A stretch of 64,000 nucleotides of DNA from JAYOEY01 sp038120295 (GTDB lineage: Bacteria > Pseudomonadota > Alphaproteobacteria > MPNO01 > UBA2964): contig JAYOLL010000007.1 in assembly GCA_038120295.1 (NCBI GenBank), positions 1-64,000 of the forward strand. Direction: 5' to 3'. The notes below the pieces were generated by a model. It did no database searches, was not told where the DNA came from, and saw only the letters and a list, made by a program, of their open reading frames with translations. Of this stretch, positions 36,414 to 45,045 are shown piece by piece. The stretch's first letter is position 1; every line of letters begins with the position of its first letter. The position numbers and the translations under genes were made by a program.

Positions 36414-38903
36414 TCAAATATCGAGGTTAACGACCTTCAGGGCGTTGTTCTGGATAAAGTCGCGGCGCGGTTCCACCACGTCGCCCATCAGCGTCGAGAA
36501 CACATCCTCCGCGTTATTACGGTGGTCGATCCGGACCTGCAGGAGAGACCGCGCTTCCGGGTCGAGCGTGGTTTCCCAAAGCTGATCCGGGTTCATTTCG
36601 CCGAGACCCTTGTAGCGCTGGATTGAAACTCCCTTGCGACCGGCTTCCATGATGGCATCGACCAGACCGAGCGGACCGATAATGCGGACCTGCCTGTCCC
36701 TGGTTCTGAGGAAAGCAGGCCTGGCATAGAGCCGCTGAAGCCCAACGGCCATTTCATCAAGCCGCCTTGCTTCCGCCGAGCGCACCAGAGCCCCGTCTAT
36801 GACATGTCGTTCGGTGACGCCGCGAAGGGTCCGGTAAAATGCAAACCCGCCACCGTCGACGGGTTCCTCAGCCTGCCAGCCGCGCTCGTTTTCGGACGTC
36901 AGCCCGTCCAGCCGCCGCGCGACCGCATCGGCGATCTGTCTTTCCGTCTCCTCCGCTTCCAGAAGCTCCGGATTGAAGGCGCCGAGGATCGCCGCCTGCT
37001 CGGCGACCATCGGGTTGGACAGCTTTTGCAGCAGTGGCTGCATTAGCCGTTTCGCGCGCTGGGCGTCGTTGACCGCTTCCATCAGTTCCGCACCGGCAAC
37101 TTCCGCGCCGTCCTGGATGACCAGAACGCAATCGCGCAGGCCGGCCTCGATCAGGTGACGCTCAAGCGCCGGGTCGTCCTTGAGATAGACCTCGTCGCTG
37201 TTCCGCTTTGCGCGGTAAAGCGGCGGCTGCGCGATATAGAGATAGCCGCGTTCGATCAGTTCCGGCATCTGACGGAAAAAGAAGGTCAGCAGCAGCGTAC
37301 GAATATGACTGCCGTCGACATCGGCGTCCGTCATGATGATGATCTTGTGATAGCGGGATTTCTCGATGTTGAAATCCTCCCGCCCGATTCCGGTGCCGAG
37401 CGCGGCAATCAGCGTTCCGATTTCCGCCGACGACAGCATCTTGTCGAAGCGCGCGCGCTCCACGTTGAGGATCTTGCCGCGCAACGGCAGGATCGCCTGG
37501 TTCTTGCGGTTGCGCCCCTGCTTGGCGGAGCCGCCCGCAGAATCGCCCTCGACGAGAAACAGTTCGGAAAGCGCCGGATCGCGTTCCTGGCAATCGGCGA
37601 GCTTGCCAGGCAGGGTCGAAATATCGAGTGCCCCCTTGCGTCTTGTCAGGTCGCGCGCCTTGCGCGCCGCCTCGCGGGCCGCAGCAGCTTCCGCCGCCTT
37701 GGCGACGATGCGTTTCGCCTCGTTGGGGTGTTCCTCGAACCACTGTCCGAGCCGATCCCCGACGATGCCTTCAACGGCAGGCCGAACTTCGGACGACACA
37801 AGCTTGTCCTTGGTCTGGGACGAGAATTTGGGATCCGGCACCATGACCGAAAGCACGCAGGTCAGACCTTCCCGCATATCGTCGCCGGTCATCGACACCT
37901 TGTCTTTCTTGCCGATCCCCGACGAGGCCGCATAGGCGTTGATGGTACGGGTCAGCGCGCCCCGGAAACCCGCCAGGTGCGTGCCGCCGTCTCCCTGCGG
38001 GATTGTGTTGGTGAAGCAGAGCGTGGTCTCGTGATAGGAATCCGACCATTCGAAAGAGAGTTCGACCGCAATGCCGTCCTGTTCGCCGGCAATGGAGATC
38101 GGCGCGTCGATCAGAGGCGTCTTGCCTCGGTCAAGATAGTTGACGAACTCCGACAGGCCGCCCTCGTAATGCATCTCCACGAGATTCGGCTCGACGCCGC
38201 GCGAATCGTTGAGCACCAGCATGACGCCGGAATTAAGGAAGGCGAGTTCGCGCAGCCGGTGTTCGAGTTTGGAAAACTCGAACTCGATCTTTGAGAACGT
38301 TTCGGGCGACGGGGTGAACGTCACCTGGCTGCCGGTCGGTCCGTCCCAGTCGGCGATTTTTTCCAGCGGTTTTACAGGAACGCCGTTCTCGAACTTCATG
38401 GTCCATTCGCCGCCGTCGCGCCAGATACGTAATTCAAGCTCGGATGACAGCGCGTTCACGACCGAAACGCCGACGCCATGCAGCCCGCCGGAGACCTTGT
38501 AGGAACTCTGGTCGAATTTACCGCCGGCGTGGAGATGGGTCATGATGACCTCGGCTGCGGACACGCCTTCCTCTCCGTGGATTTCCACGGGGATGCCGCG
38601 CCCGTTATCGCGAATGGAGACCGAGCCGTCGCCGTTGAGCGTCACCTCGACCCGGTCGCAGATGCCGGCCAGCGCCTCGTCAATGGCATTGTCGACCACC
38701 TCGTAGACCATGTGGTGAAGACCGGATCCGTCGTCGGTATCGCCGATATACATGCCCGGCCGCTTGCGCACGGCATCCAGTCCTCGGAGCACCTGGATCG
38801 AGTCCGCGCCATAGCTGGAACCGCTGGCGCCCTGATCTGTCCCGGAAGCAGGATCGAGTCCGTCTTCTGGGCCGTCTGTCGGAGTATCGTCGGAAGGTGT
38901 CAT
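36414..38903 (-). CDS. gyrB: DNA gyrase subunit B
   Basis: 829 residues. The GHKL ATPase region starts with VRKRPGMYIGDTDDG near residue 45 and includes VVDNAIDEALAG and GLHGVGVSVVNAL. The TOPRIM domain has EGDSAGGSAKQGRNR near 445 and DADVDGSHIRTLLLTFFF near 520. The C-terminal GyrA-contact region contains QRYKGLGEMNPDQLWETT near 780. It is last in the dnaA-dnaN-recF-gyrB run, 24 bp after recF. Length is normal for alphaproteobacterial GyrB. Confidence 0.98.
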   Translation of the reverse strand: MTPSDDTPTDGPEDGLDPASGTDQGASGSSYGADSIQVLRGLDAVRKRPGMYIGDTDDGSGLHHMVYEVVDNAIDEALAGICDRVEVTLNGDGSVSIRDNGRGIPVEIHGEEGVSAAEVIMTHLHAGGKFDQSSYKVSGGLHGVGVSVVNALSSELELRIWRDGGEWTMKFENGVPVKPLEKIADWDGPTGSQVTFTPSPETFSKIEFEFSKLEHRLRELAFLNSGVMLVLNDSRGVEPNLVEMHYEGGLSEFVNYLDRGKTPLIDAPISIAGEQDGIAVELSFEWSDSYHETTLCFTNTIPQGDGGTHLAGFRGALTRTINAYAASSGIGKKDKVSMTGDDMREGLTCVLSVMVPDPKFSSQTKDKLVSSEVRPAVEGIVGDRLGQWFEEHPNEAKRIVAKAAEAAAAREAARKARDLTRRKGALDISTLPGKLADCQERDPALSELFLVEGDSAGGSAKQGRNRKNQAILPLRGKILNVERARFDKMLSSAEIGTLIAALGTGIGREDFNIEKSRYHKIIIMTDADVDGSHIRTLLLTFFFRQMPELIERGYLYIAQPPLYRAKRNSDEVYLKDDPALERHLIEAGLRDCVLVIQDGAEVAGAELMEAVNDAQRAKRLMQPLLQKLSNPMVAEQAAILGAFNPELLEAEETERQIADAVARRLDGLTSENERGWQAEEPVDGGGFAFYRTLRGVTERHVIDGALVRSAEARRLDEMAVGLQRLYARPAFLRTRDRQVRIIGPLGLVDAIMEAGRKGVSIQRYKGLGEMNPDQLWETTLDPEARSLLQVRIDHRNNAEDVFSTLMGDVVEPRRDFIQNNALKVVNLDI

Positions 38904-38927
38904 GTTTTTTTCGGTCCGGTTGAAAGA

Positions 38928-40109
38928 TCAGGCAGCACTGACAACAGCGTCTACCACGGTGAAATGCTGGGCCGCGCCGCCAAGCGGCGCGAACAGATGT
39001 GCGTCGGTGCCGGTCATCCAGGCCTGGACGCCGAGCGCGCGGATTTCCTCAAACAGGGCCTCGCGTCGCACCTCGTCGAGGTGGGCGGCAACCTCATCAA
39101 GCAGCAACAGCGGCACGACCCCGGAATCCAGCGCCTGAAGCCGCAGATTGGCGAGTACGATGCTGATCAGCAGCGCTTTCTGTTCACCGGTGGAGCATTG
39201 CCCCGCGGGCACGCCGCGCATGACATGGGTTACGGAAAGATCGGAACGGTGGGGCCCGATCGACGAACTGCGCCGATAGGCGTCTTCGCAGCGCGTCGCC
39301 AGAAGAGCGTCACGAAAACGGTCTTCCGTCTCCAGCGCCGATTCGGCTGCAAGCCACGCGTCGAGTTCACCATCGAGATCAAGCGCAGCGGCGGGAAAAG
39401 GTCCGGTTCCCATGGCGCAGGCGCGGTCGAGCCGCCGCACCAGCGCGCCCCGCGCCGCCGCGATGGCAACGCCCTTTTCGACCATCGCCGCCTCAAGGGC
39501 ATCGGCCCAGGCGCCGTCGGGTGACCGCCTTGCGGCGGCCGCATCGGCCAGCATCCGGGCGCGTTCACGCATGGCCTTCTCGTAGGCCAGAAGACGGCCG
39601 GCATGGGCCGGATCGAATACGAAGACAAGACGATCGAGGAAGCGGCGCCGACCGGAAGCGCCTTCGGTAAACAGTCGCTGCATGTCGGGAGTCAGCCAGA
39701 GCGCCGACAGACGTTCTCCAAGCGCGACCTGTCCGCGCGCCTCTTCTCCGTCGATGCGCACGGTGCGCCGCCCTGAAGATCGGTTCGCCGCCGTATCCGG
39801 TGCAAGACCGGTCCCGATATCGACCTCCCCGCCGCCGTCGTCAACCGTCGCCGCGACCGCCCAGCAACGCGGATGACCGGCGCCGTCGGCTTCCTGCGGC
39901 GTTCGGCGCGAGACATCGGAAAGCTGCGCCCGGCGCAGCCCGCGACCCGGGACAAGGAAAGAAACCGCCTCCAGCAGATTGGTCTTGCCCGCTCCATTGG
40001 GACCGGTCAGCGCGACCGGACGGTCGTCAAGGTCGAGCGCCAGCGTCTGGTAACAGCGAAAATCGGTCAGGCGCAGGCGGCGGATAGCGATTCGACCGAC
40101 GGCATCCAA
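38928..40109 (-). CDS. recF: DNA replication and repair protein RecF
   Basis: About 393 residues from a TTG at 40109, just before IAIRRLRLTDFRCYQ, where RecF proteins usually begin. An ATG at 40211 and a GTG at 40181 are upstream, but would overlap the end of dnaN and add an unusual leader. Walker A is GPNGAGKTNLLEAVS, the signature is CSTGEQKALLIS, and Walker B is PLLLLDEVAAHLD. It loads RecA at gapped DNA. The start is the uncertain part. Confidence 0.93.
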   Translation of the reverse strand: MDAVGRIAIRRLRLTDFRCYQTLALDLDDRPVALTGPNGAGKTNLLEAVSFLVPGRGLRRAQLSDVSRRTPQEADGAGHPRCWAVAATVDDGGGEVDIGTGLAPDTAANRSSGRRTVRIDGEEARGQVALGERLSALWLTPDMQRLFTEGASGRRRFLDRLVFVFDPAHAGRLLAYEKAMRERARMLADAAAARRSPDGAWADALEAAMVEKGVAIAAARGALVRRLDRACAMGTGPFPAAALDLDGELDAWLAAESALETEDRFRDALLATRCEDAYRRSSSIGPHRSDLSVTHVMRGVPAGQCSTGEQKALLISIVLANLRLQALDSGVVPLLLLDEVAAHLDEVRREALFEEIRALGVQAWMTGTDAHLFAPLGGAAQHFTVVDAVVSAA

Positions 40110-40162
40110 CCCCGGCAGGGCAGAGCGGGCGGGGTCCGTCTGGATGGCGCGAAGGGTTTGCA

Positions 40163-40171
40163 GGGGGGGGG
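40163..40171. repeat. nine-G homopolymer between dnaN and recF
   Basis: Nine consecutive G lie immediately 3' of the dnaN stop on the plus-strand reading (40163-40171), in the potential recF leader. Its length sets the frame of the upstream ATG candidates for recF, so a length error there would change the apparent recF start. Confidence 0.85.
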
Positions 40172-40173
40172 CC

Positions 40174-41292
40174 CTAAACACGCATGGGCATGAGGACGTA
40201 GAGCGCGCCATCGTCGGTCAGGTCGCGCACCAGCGTCGGCGAGGCCGAATCCGATAGCGCGAACTGCGCCCGGCCGCCCTTGATCTGCTGGGTGATGTCG
40301 ATGAGGTAGCGGGAATTGAAGCCGATCTCCAGCGCGTCATCGCTGTAATCAACCTCAAGCTCTTCCGTTGCACTGCCCGCATCGGGGCTGGTCGCCGAAA
40401 GCACCAGAGAATTTTCGCCAAGGCTGAGCTTGATAGCGCGCGATTTCTCGGTTGAGATCGTCGACACGAGGTCCACCGCGCGTTCGAATTTCTGACAGGT
40501 GACTTCCATGTACTTGTCGTTGCCGACGGGGATGACCCGGTCGTAATCGGGAAACGTGCCGTCGATCAGCTTGGATGTCAGCAGGACCGCGCCCGCTGAG
40601 AACCGGATCTTGGTATCGGACAGGGCGATGGCGACATCGCCTTCAACCTCATCGATCAGCTTGCGCAGCTCGGTGACGGTCTTGCGCGGGACGATCACGC
40701 CCGGCATTCCGTCGGCGCCGGAAGGCAGCGGCACATCCATGCGCGCGAGCCGGTGACCGTCGGTGGCCACCGCGCGCAGCACGCGGCCTTCCTCGCCGTC
40801 GGCGGCGTGGAGATAAATGCCGTTCAGGTAGTAGCGCGTTTCTTCGGTCGAAATGGCAAAACGGGTACGGTCGATCAGCTTGCAGAGCTGTTCGGCCGGC
40901 AGTGCGAAGGAATGCGGCAAGTCGTCGTCGGTCATCGCCGGGAAATCCTCGCTCGCCAGCGTCGCCAGCTTGAGCGTCGAGCGGCCCGACCGGAGCGCGA
41001 TCTGTCCTTCCTCGGCCCCGCCGCCAAGCTCGACCTGCGCGCCGTCTTCCAGCTTGCGCACAATGTCGAAAATCGTATGCGCCGACACGGTGGTTGCCCC
41101 TTTCTGGGATACGTCGGCGGCAACTTTCTCGACAACCGCGATATCCATGTCCGTCGCGGTAAGCTGAACGCCTTCGTCGTCGGCGTTGAGCAGAACGTTG
41201 GAAAGAATCGGGATCGTGTTGCGGCGTTCGACCACGCTCTGGACGTGGGTCAGCGATTTCAGGAGGGCGTCGCGATCGATTGTGAATTTCAT
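40174..41292 (-). CDS. dnaN: DNA polymerase III beta subunit (sliding clamp)
   Basis: 372 residues of the three-domain clamp. It opens MKFTIDRDALLKSLTHVQSVVE with RRNTIPILSNVLL, and ends with the universally conserved ALYVLMPMRV tail. The clamp tethers polymerase III to DNA. It is transcribed after dnaA with a 162-bp gap and precedes recF. Confidence 0.98.
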   Translation of the reverse strand: MKFTIDRDALLKSLTHVQSVVERRNTIPILSNVLLNADDEGVQLTATDMDIAVVEKVAADVSQKGATTVSAHTIFDIVRKLEDGAQVELGGGAEEGQIALRSGRSTLKLATLASEDFPAMTDDDLPHSFALPAEQLCKLIDRTRFAISTEETRYYLNGIYLHAADGEEGRVLRAVATDGHRLARMDVPLPSGADGMPGVIVPRKTVTELRKLIDEVEGDVAIALSDTKIRFSAGAVLLTSKLIDGTFPDYDRVIPVGNDKYMEVTCQKFERAVDLVSTISTEKSRAIKLSLGENSLVLSATSPDAGSATEELEVDYSDDALEIGFNSRYLIDITQQIKGGRAQFALSDSASPTLVRDLTDDGALYVLMPMRV

Positions 41293-41454
41293 GGCTTCTG
41301 GCGGTCCAAACTCATCAAGTACCGACCGGTTCCCGCAACCGCAGAAACCCGGCCATCAAGCCATAAAACTATAACATTTAGAGGGAGTCGCCGCACGGGT
41401 TTAGATGACGATTTCCAGGCACGGAAATTCGGCAAAAACGGCGGAAAACCGGGA
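41293..41454. other. dnaA-dnaN intergenic region
   Basis: 162 bp between the dnaA stop and the dnaN start on the minus strand. A locally AT-rich stretch (AAACTATAACATTTAGAG on plus) could carry a dnaN promoter. No perfect DnaA box or terminator is seen. Confidence 0.35.
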
Positions 41455-42855
41455 TTAATTCTCGAGCAGGCGCCTGAGCAGGTCGACATCCTCGCAGAAC
41501 GACGAATCTGCCTGGCTCAACTCTTCGACCTTGCGCACGGCGTGCATCACGGTTGTATGGTCGCGGCCACCGAACTTGCGACCGATTTCGGGCAGCGAGC
41601 GCGACGTCAGCTGCTTGGAAAGATACATCGCGATCTGCCGCGGCCGGGCCACCGCGCGGGCGCGCCGGGCGGAATGCATGTCGGCGAAGCGAATGTTGAA
41701 ATGCTCGGCAACCCGCTTCTGGATTTCCTCGATCGTCACCCGTCTGTCATTGGCGCGCAGGACATCGTGCAACACGTCCTGGCAGGCTTCGAGCGTGATT
41801 TCCCGACCGACCAGCGTTGCATGGGCCACGACCCGGTTCAGAGCGCCTTCGAGTTCGCGCACGTTCGATGTGATCCGGTGGGCCAGGAATTCCCTTACCT
41901 TGACCGGGATATCGACGCCGAGCCGATCCGCCTTGGCATCGATGATGCTGAGCCTCAGCTCGTAATTGGTCGCATGGATGTCGGCAACCAGCCCCCAGCC
42001 GAGGCGCGAACGCAGACGTTCTTCCATCCCGTCCAGATCGTGCGGCGCCTTGTCGGCGGAAACCACGACCTGGCGGTTGTTATCGACCAGGTCGTTGAAG
42101 GTGTGGAAGAACTCTTCCTGCGTCGAATCCTTGTCGTTGAGAAACTGCACGTCGTCGATCATCAGCAGATCGACCGAGCGGAACTGTTCCTTGAACACCA
42201 CCGTGTCCTTGTGCCGGATGGCGCGGATCAGGTGGTACATGAATTTCTCCGCAGACAGGTACACGACCTTGCGGTCGGGAAACTTTGTCCGCGTGTGATG
42301 CGCAATGGCGTGCATCAGGTGCGTCTTGCCCAGCCCCACGCCGCCATAAAGGAACAGCGGGTTAAACGAGGCGATCTCGGAATCGGCGACCCGGCGGGCC
42401 GCGGCATAGGCCAGCTCGTTCGCCTTGCCGACCACGAACTGGTCGAAGCTGAAACGGGAATCGAGGGGGACTGTGAGCCCCGCAACGCCGGCGGATCGTT
42501 CGGCGGGGCGCGCCCGCCCATCGGTCGCGGACTGTTCTCCGGCAGGCTGGTCATTGCCCGGAATATGGCGAACGACGGAGCGCGTTGCCGGCGCCTGGAC
42601 GAATATGTCCAGCGAGTCGACGGAGGAATCTTCCTCAATCCACAGCTCCCGGATCCGATCGCCGTAATGGCTCACAACCCAGTCGCGCATGAAACGGGTA
42701 GGGACAGCAACCCGGGCGATTCCACCCTCCGCGGAGACCAGCGTCATCGGTTTCAGCCAGCTCCGGTAGGAGGCATCGCCTACCTCGGAGCGCAACCGGC
42801 CCCTGATGCGGGCCCAACGAGCGGAGATTTCTGGATCCAGCCTTTGAGTCGCCAT
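41455..42855 (-). CDS. dnaA: chromosomal replication initiator DnaA
   Basis: 466 residues from the ATG at 42855 (MATQRLDPEISARW), which has a GGGAAG Shine-Dalgarno nearby; an in-frame TTG six codons upstream is less likely. Domain III has Walker A GGVGLGKTHLMHA near residue 180 and Walker B LLMIDDVQFLNDK near 245. Domain IV has the DNA-recognition helix GRDHTTVMHAVRKVEEL near the C-terminus. It opens the dnaA-dnaN-recF-gyrB run. Confidence 0.98.
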   Translation of the reverse strand: MATQRLDPEISARWARIRGRLRSEVGDASYRSWLKPMTLVSAEGGIARVAVPTRFMRDWVVSHYGDRIRELWIEEDSSVDSLDIFVQAPATRSVVRHIPGNDQPAGEQSATDGRARPAERSAGVAGLTVPLDSRFSFDQFVVGKANELAYAAARRVADSEIASFNPLFLYGGVGLGKTHLMHAIAHHTRTKFPDRKVVYLSAEKFMYHLIRAIRHKDTVVFKEQFRSVDLLMIDDVQFLNDKDSTQEEFFHTFNDLVDNNRQVVVSADKAPHDLDGMEERLRSRLGWGLVADIHATNYELRLSIIDAKADRLGVDIPVKVREFLAHRITSNVRELEGALNRVVAHATLVGREITLEACQDVLHDVLRANDRRVTIEEIQKRVAEHFNIRFADMHSARRARAVARPRQIAMYLSKQLTSRSLPEIGRKFGGRDHTTVMHAVRKVEELSQADSSFCEDVDLLRRLLEN

Positions 42856-43112
42856 ACGTCTTCCCAGATACAAGGCGCCCCTGTTACGGGGTCGATTCTT
42901 ATCGGCTGGCCGGCAGTCCGAATTTGTTAACCCGGGAACCCAAGGGCAGACTTACCCTCTCCCGGCGGTACATTTCGAACAGCATGATCCCTGTTCTGGA
43001 AGGACTCTGTCGAACAGGAATAGATGAAAATTTATTACAATTAATTACTTTTCCACCCAGCCCCAATACTAAATACTCAAAATATTAACAAATCTATTAT
43101 TTAACTGTCATT

Positions 43113-43140
43113 GTATCCATTTTGAGGTATCCATTTTGAG
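43113..43140. repeat. perfect 14-bp tandem repeat in the dnaA upstream region
   Basis: GTATCCATTTTGAG occurs twice back to back (43113-43126, 43127-43140), at the edge of the AT-rich segment between rpsT and dnaA. Confidence 0.9.
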
Positions 43141-43338
43141 CATGGCCAGATTGTAACGGTCGAAAATCGGATTCGCAACATCGACTCGCGAAGAAAAATG
43201 CAAAAAAACCGATTGACTTTCGAACCATTGCCGGAATGCGACGCCGGATCAATGACTTGCCAGAGAATGATAAAATTTCGCGCTAATCCGCCGGTTTCAG
43301 GCACCCGATATCCGAAACCGGCCCTGGGGCGCAGACAC

Positions 43339-43373
43339 AAAAAACGCCGCGCGGGCAGGGCCGGCGCGGCGTT
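43339..43373 (-). terminator. rho-independent terminator of rpsT
   Basis: On the minus strand a 10-bp perfect stem AACGCCGCGC / GCGCGGCGTT with an 11-nt loop is followed by a T run (TTTTTTG). It lies 15 bp after the rpsT stop and insulates dnaA from the ribosomal protein transcript. Confidence 0.88.
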
Positions 43374-43387
43374 CCGGGGGCGTTATT

Positions 43388-43651
43388 TCAGCCCAGAGCG
43401 GAGACGCGATGGCTGAGACGCGAAACCTTTCGCGAAGCAGTATTGCGGTGGAGCACGCCCTTGGTGGCGCCACGCATGATTTCCGGCTGCGCGTCCTTGA
43501 GCGCCTGTTCAGCCGCAGCCTTGTCGCCGGCAGCGATGGCTTCCTCGACCTTCTTCACGTAGTTGCGGATACGACTCCGCCGGTCACGGTTGACCGCCGT
43601 CTTGCGTTCGGTCTGGCGCACCCGTTTCTTAGCCTGCGCTGAATTGGCCAT
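43388..43651 (-). CDS. rpsT: 30S ribosomal protein S20
   Basis: 87 residues, strongly basic and helical: MANSAQAKKRVRQTERK opening and a HRNTASRKVSRLSHRV end as in S20. It binds 16S rRNA in the small subunit. It sits upstream of dnaA, a classic alphaproteobacterial arrangement. It is followed by a strong terminator. Confidence 0.98.
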   Translation of the reverse strand: MANSAQAKKRVRQTERKTAVNRDRRSRIRNYVKKVEEAIAAGDKAAAEQALKDAQPEIMRGATKGVLHRNTASRKVSRLSHRVSALG

Positions 43652-43688
43652 TTTCGTCTGTTTCCCAGTCGTTTGAGCGGTGGCGCGT

Positions 43689-43715
43689 TGTATAGCGGCA
43701 GGAGCGGCACGTCAA
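43689..43715 (-). promoter_or_regulatory. probable rpsT promoter
   Basis: On the minus strand TTGACG (plus 43710-43715) and TATACA (plus 43689-43694) are separated by 15 bp, or 16 if the -35 is read as CTTGAC. They lie about 40-65 bp upstream of the rpsT start. The spacing is short, so confidence is moderate. Confidence 0.5.
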
Positions 43716-43725
43716 GCCATAAGCC

Positions 43726-43751
43726 GGGGCCTGAAACAGGGGCCTGAAACC
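43726..43751. repeat. 13-bp tandem repeat, two copies
   Basis: GGGGCCTGAAACA then GGGGCCTGAAACC, head to tail, between rpsT and the enoyl-CoA hydratase gene. No function is apparent. Confidence 0.7.
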
Positions 43752-43811
43752 CTGGCTTGTAACCGTGGCGCGGCCCGAGCCACGGGAGAGGGCTTCCCGG
43801 ACCAAACCTCC

Positions 43812-44588
43812 CTATTTCCGGCCGAAATCCGGCTTGCGCTTCTCGACGAAAGCCGCCATGCCCTCGCGCTGGTCAGGGGTTCCCAGCGATGCCTGGAACA
43901 GCCGGCGTTCATACCGGACGCCTTCCGCCAGCGTCGTCTCATAGGCGCGGTTTACCGCTTCCTTGACGAACATCGCTGCGGGCCGCGACATTTCAGCGAT
44001 GCCCTGAGCGACCTTGACGGCCTCTTCGACCAGGTCGTCAGCCGGCACGATCCGGCTGACCAGCCCGACACGCTCCGCCTCTTCGGCGCCCATCATCCTG
44101 CCGGTCAGGCACATTTCCATCGACTTGGACTTGCCGACCAGGCGCGTCAGACGCTGGCTGCCGCCGGCGCCAGGCAGAATTCCAATACGGATTTCCGGCT
44201 GGCCGAATCTCGCGGTTTCCGCCGCCAGGATAAAATCGCACATCATGGCGACCTCACACCCGCCGCCCAGCGCGAAACCGGCAACGGCGGCGATAACAGG
44301 CTTGCGGCAATCCGCCACCCGCTCCCACCCGTCGGTGATAAAGTCCTCGACGAACGTGTCGGGCCAGCTCTTGGCCTGCATCTCCTTGATGTCGGCGCCG
44401 GCGGCGAAGGCCTTCTCGGACCCGGTCAGCACGATGGCGCCGATATCGGTGTCGCCCTCGAGCGTATCCAGCGCCTCGCCCAGCTCACGCACCAGCTGCT
44501 GTGACAGCGCATTCATCGCGTCCGGCCGATTGAGAGTGACGAGCCCGACATTGCCGCGGGTCTCAACGAGAATGGTTTCATAGGACAT
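43812..44588 (-). CDS. enoyl-CoA hydratase (crotonase family)
   Basis: 258 residues. The crotonase oxyanion-hole blocks are AFAAGADIKEMQ near residue 62 and GFALGGGCEVAMMCDF near 105, with the two catalytic glutamates in the expected EIRIGILPGAGGSQRL region (about 136-152). It hydrates trans-2-enoyl-CoA in beta-oxidation. It lies in the mutM-rpsT strand run, where alphaproteobacteria often carry it. Confidence 0.95.
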   Translation of the reverse strand: MSYETILVETRGNVGLVTLNRPDAMNALSQQLVRELGEALDTLEGDTDIGAIVLTGSEKAFAAGADIKEMQAKSWPDTFVEDFITDGWERVADCRKPVIAAVAGFALGGGCEVAMMCDFILAAETARFGQPEIRIGILPGAGGSQRLTRLVGKSKSMEMCLTGRMMGAEEAERVGLVSRIVPADDLVEEAVKVAQGIAEMSRPAAMFVKEAVNRAYETTLAEGVRYERRLFQASLGTPDQREGMAAFVEKRKPDFGRK

Positions 44589-44637
44589 GCGAAATCGTGA
44601 TCCTTTGTTCTGGTTAAGGGTTAGGGGTCAGAGATGA

Positions 44638-45030
44638 CTATTGGGGCACAAGCGAAAAACGCACGGTCACGTCGCCGCCGCTTTCCTTGATGTCGAGTGA
44701 AAGGCGCTCTCCCTCACGCACCCAGATCGCAGCGCCGCTGCTCTTCCACCCGAGCTGGGGAAGCGCCTTGGCGTAGAAAACAAGCACCCGCGCCATTTCC
44801 GACTTTCCGCTGGCGAGGACCTCTACTATCCGGCCCTGGGGTTTTGAGAAAACCGACGCCGAGCCGTCGACTTCGGTAAGGTTGGGCGCAAGCGGGAGGT
44901 CGTCGATGACCGACAAAAACCTGTCGGCCGCGGTAACGGACGATGCCGTAGCGATCCACAGGGAGATTGCGAGAGAGACACCCAGAGCGACACCGAGCGT
45001 CGAAAGCATGACCGGTTTTTTGCGCTGCAT
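44638..45030 (-). CDS. exported hypothetical protein
   Basis: 130 residues with a signal peptide (VMLSTLGVALGVSLAISLWIATASSVTAA-type, cleaved near residue 35). The mature part is a small alpha/beta domain with GRIVEVLASGKSEMARVL and FYAKALPQLGW. No named family recognised. It starts 15 bp after the mutM stop on the same strand. A location next to mutM suggests cotranscription only. Confidence 0.75.
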   Translation of the reverse strand: MQRKKPVMLSTLGVALGVSLAISLWIATASSVTAADRFLSVIDDLPLAPNLTEVDGSASVFSKPQGRIVEVLASGKSEMARVLVFYAKALPQLGWKSSGAAIWVREGERLSLDIKESGGDVTVRFSLVPQ

Positions 45031-45045
45031 AATGACGGGTTTACA

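Larger units (their letters stand above)
42856..43387. other. dnaA-rpsT intergenic region, AT-rich; possible origin neighbourhood
   Basis: 532 bp without a gene. The stretch about 43015-43145 is strikingly AT-rich compared with flanks and contains the 14-bp tandem repeat at 43113-43140. The rpsT terminator occupies 43339-43373. No perfect TTATCCACA box was found on either strand; TTTTCCACC (two mismatches) occurs near 43049. An origin is possible from gene order, but not supported by a box cluster. Confidence 0.35.

Noticed and set aside
40163..40171. Frameshift in dnaN or recF at the nine-G tract
   Set aside because: Both proteins are complete outside the tract; only the choice of recF start is affected.
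40753..42930. Long plus-strand open frame opposite dnaA and dnaN
   Set aside because: It is antisense to two certain genes and its translation has no family motif; GC-rich codon bias keeps the opposite strand open.
42856..43387. Confident oriC call upstream of dnaA
   Set aside because: AT-richness is suggestive, but no cluster of DnaA boxes is visible, and many alphaproteobacteria place the origin elsewhere.
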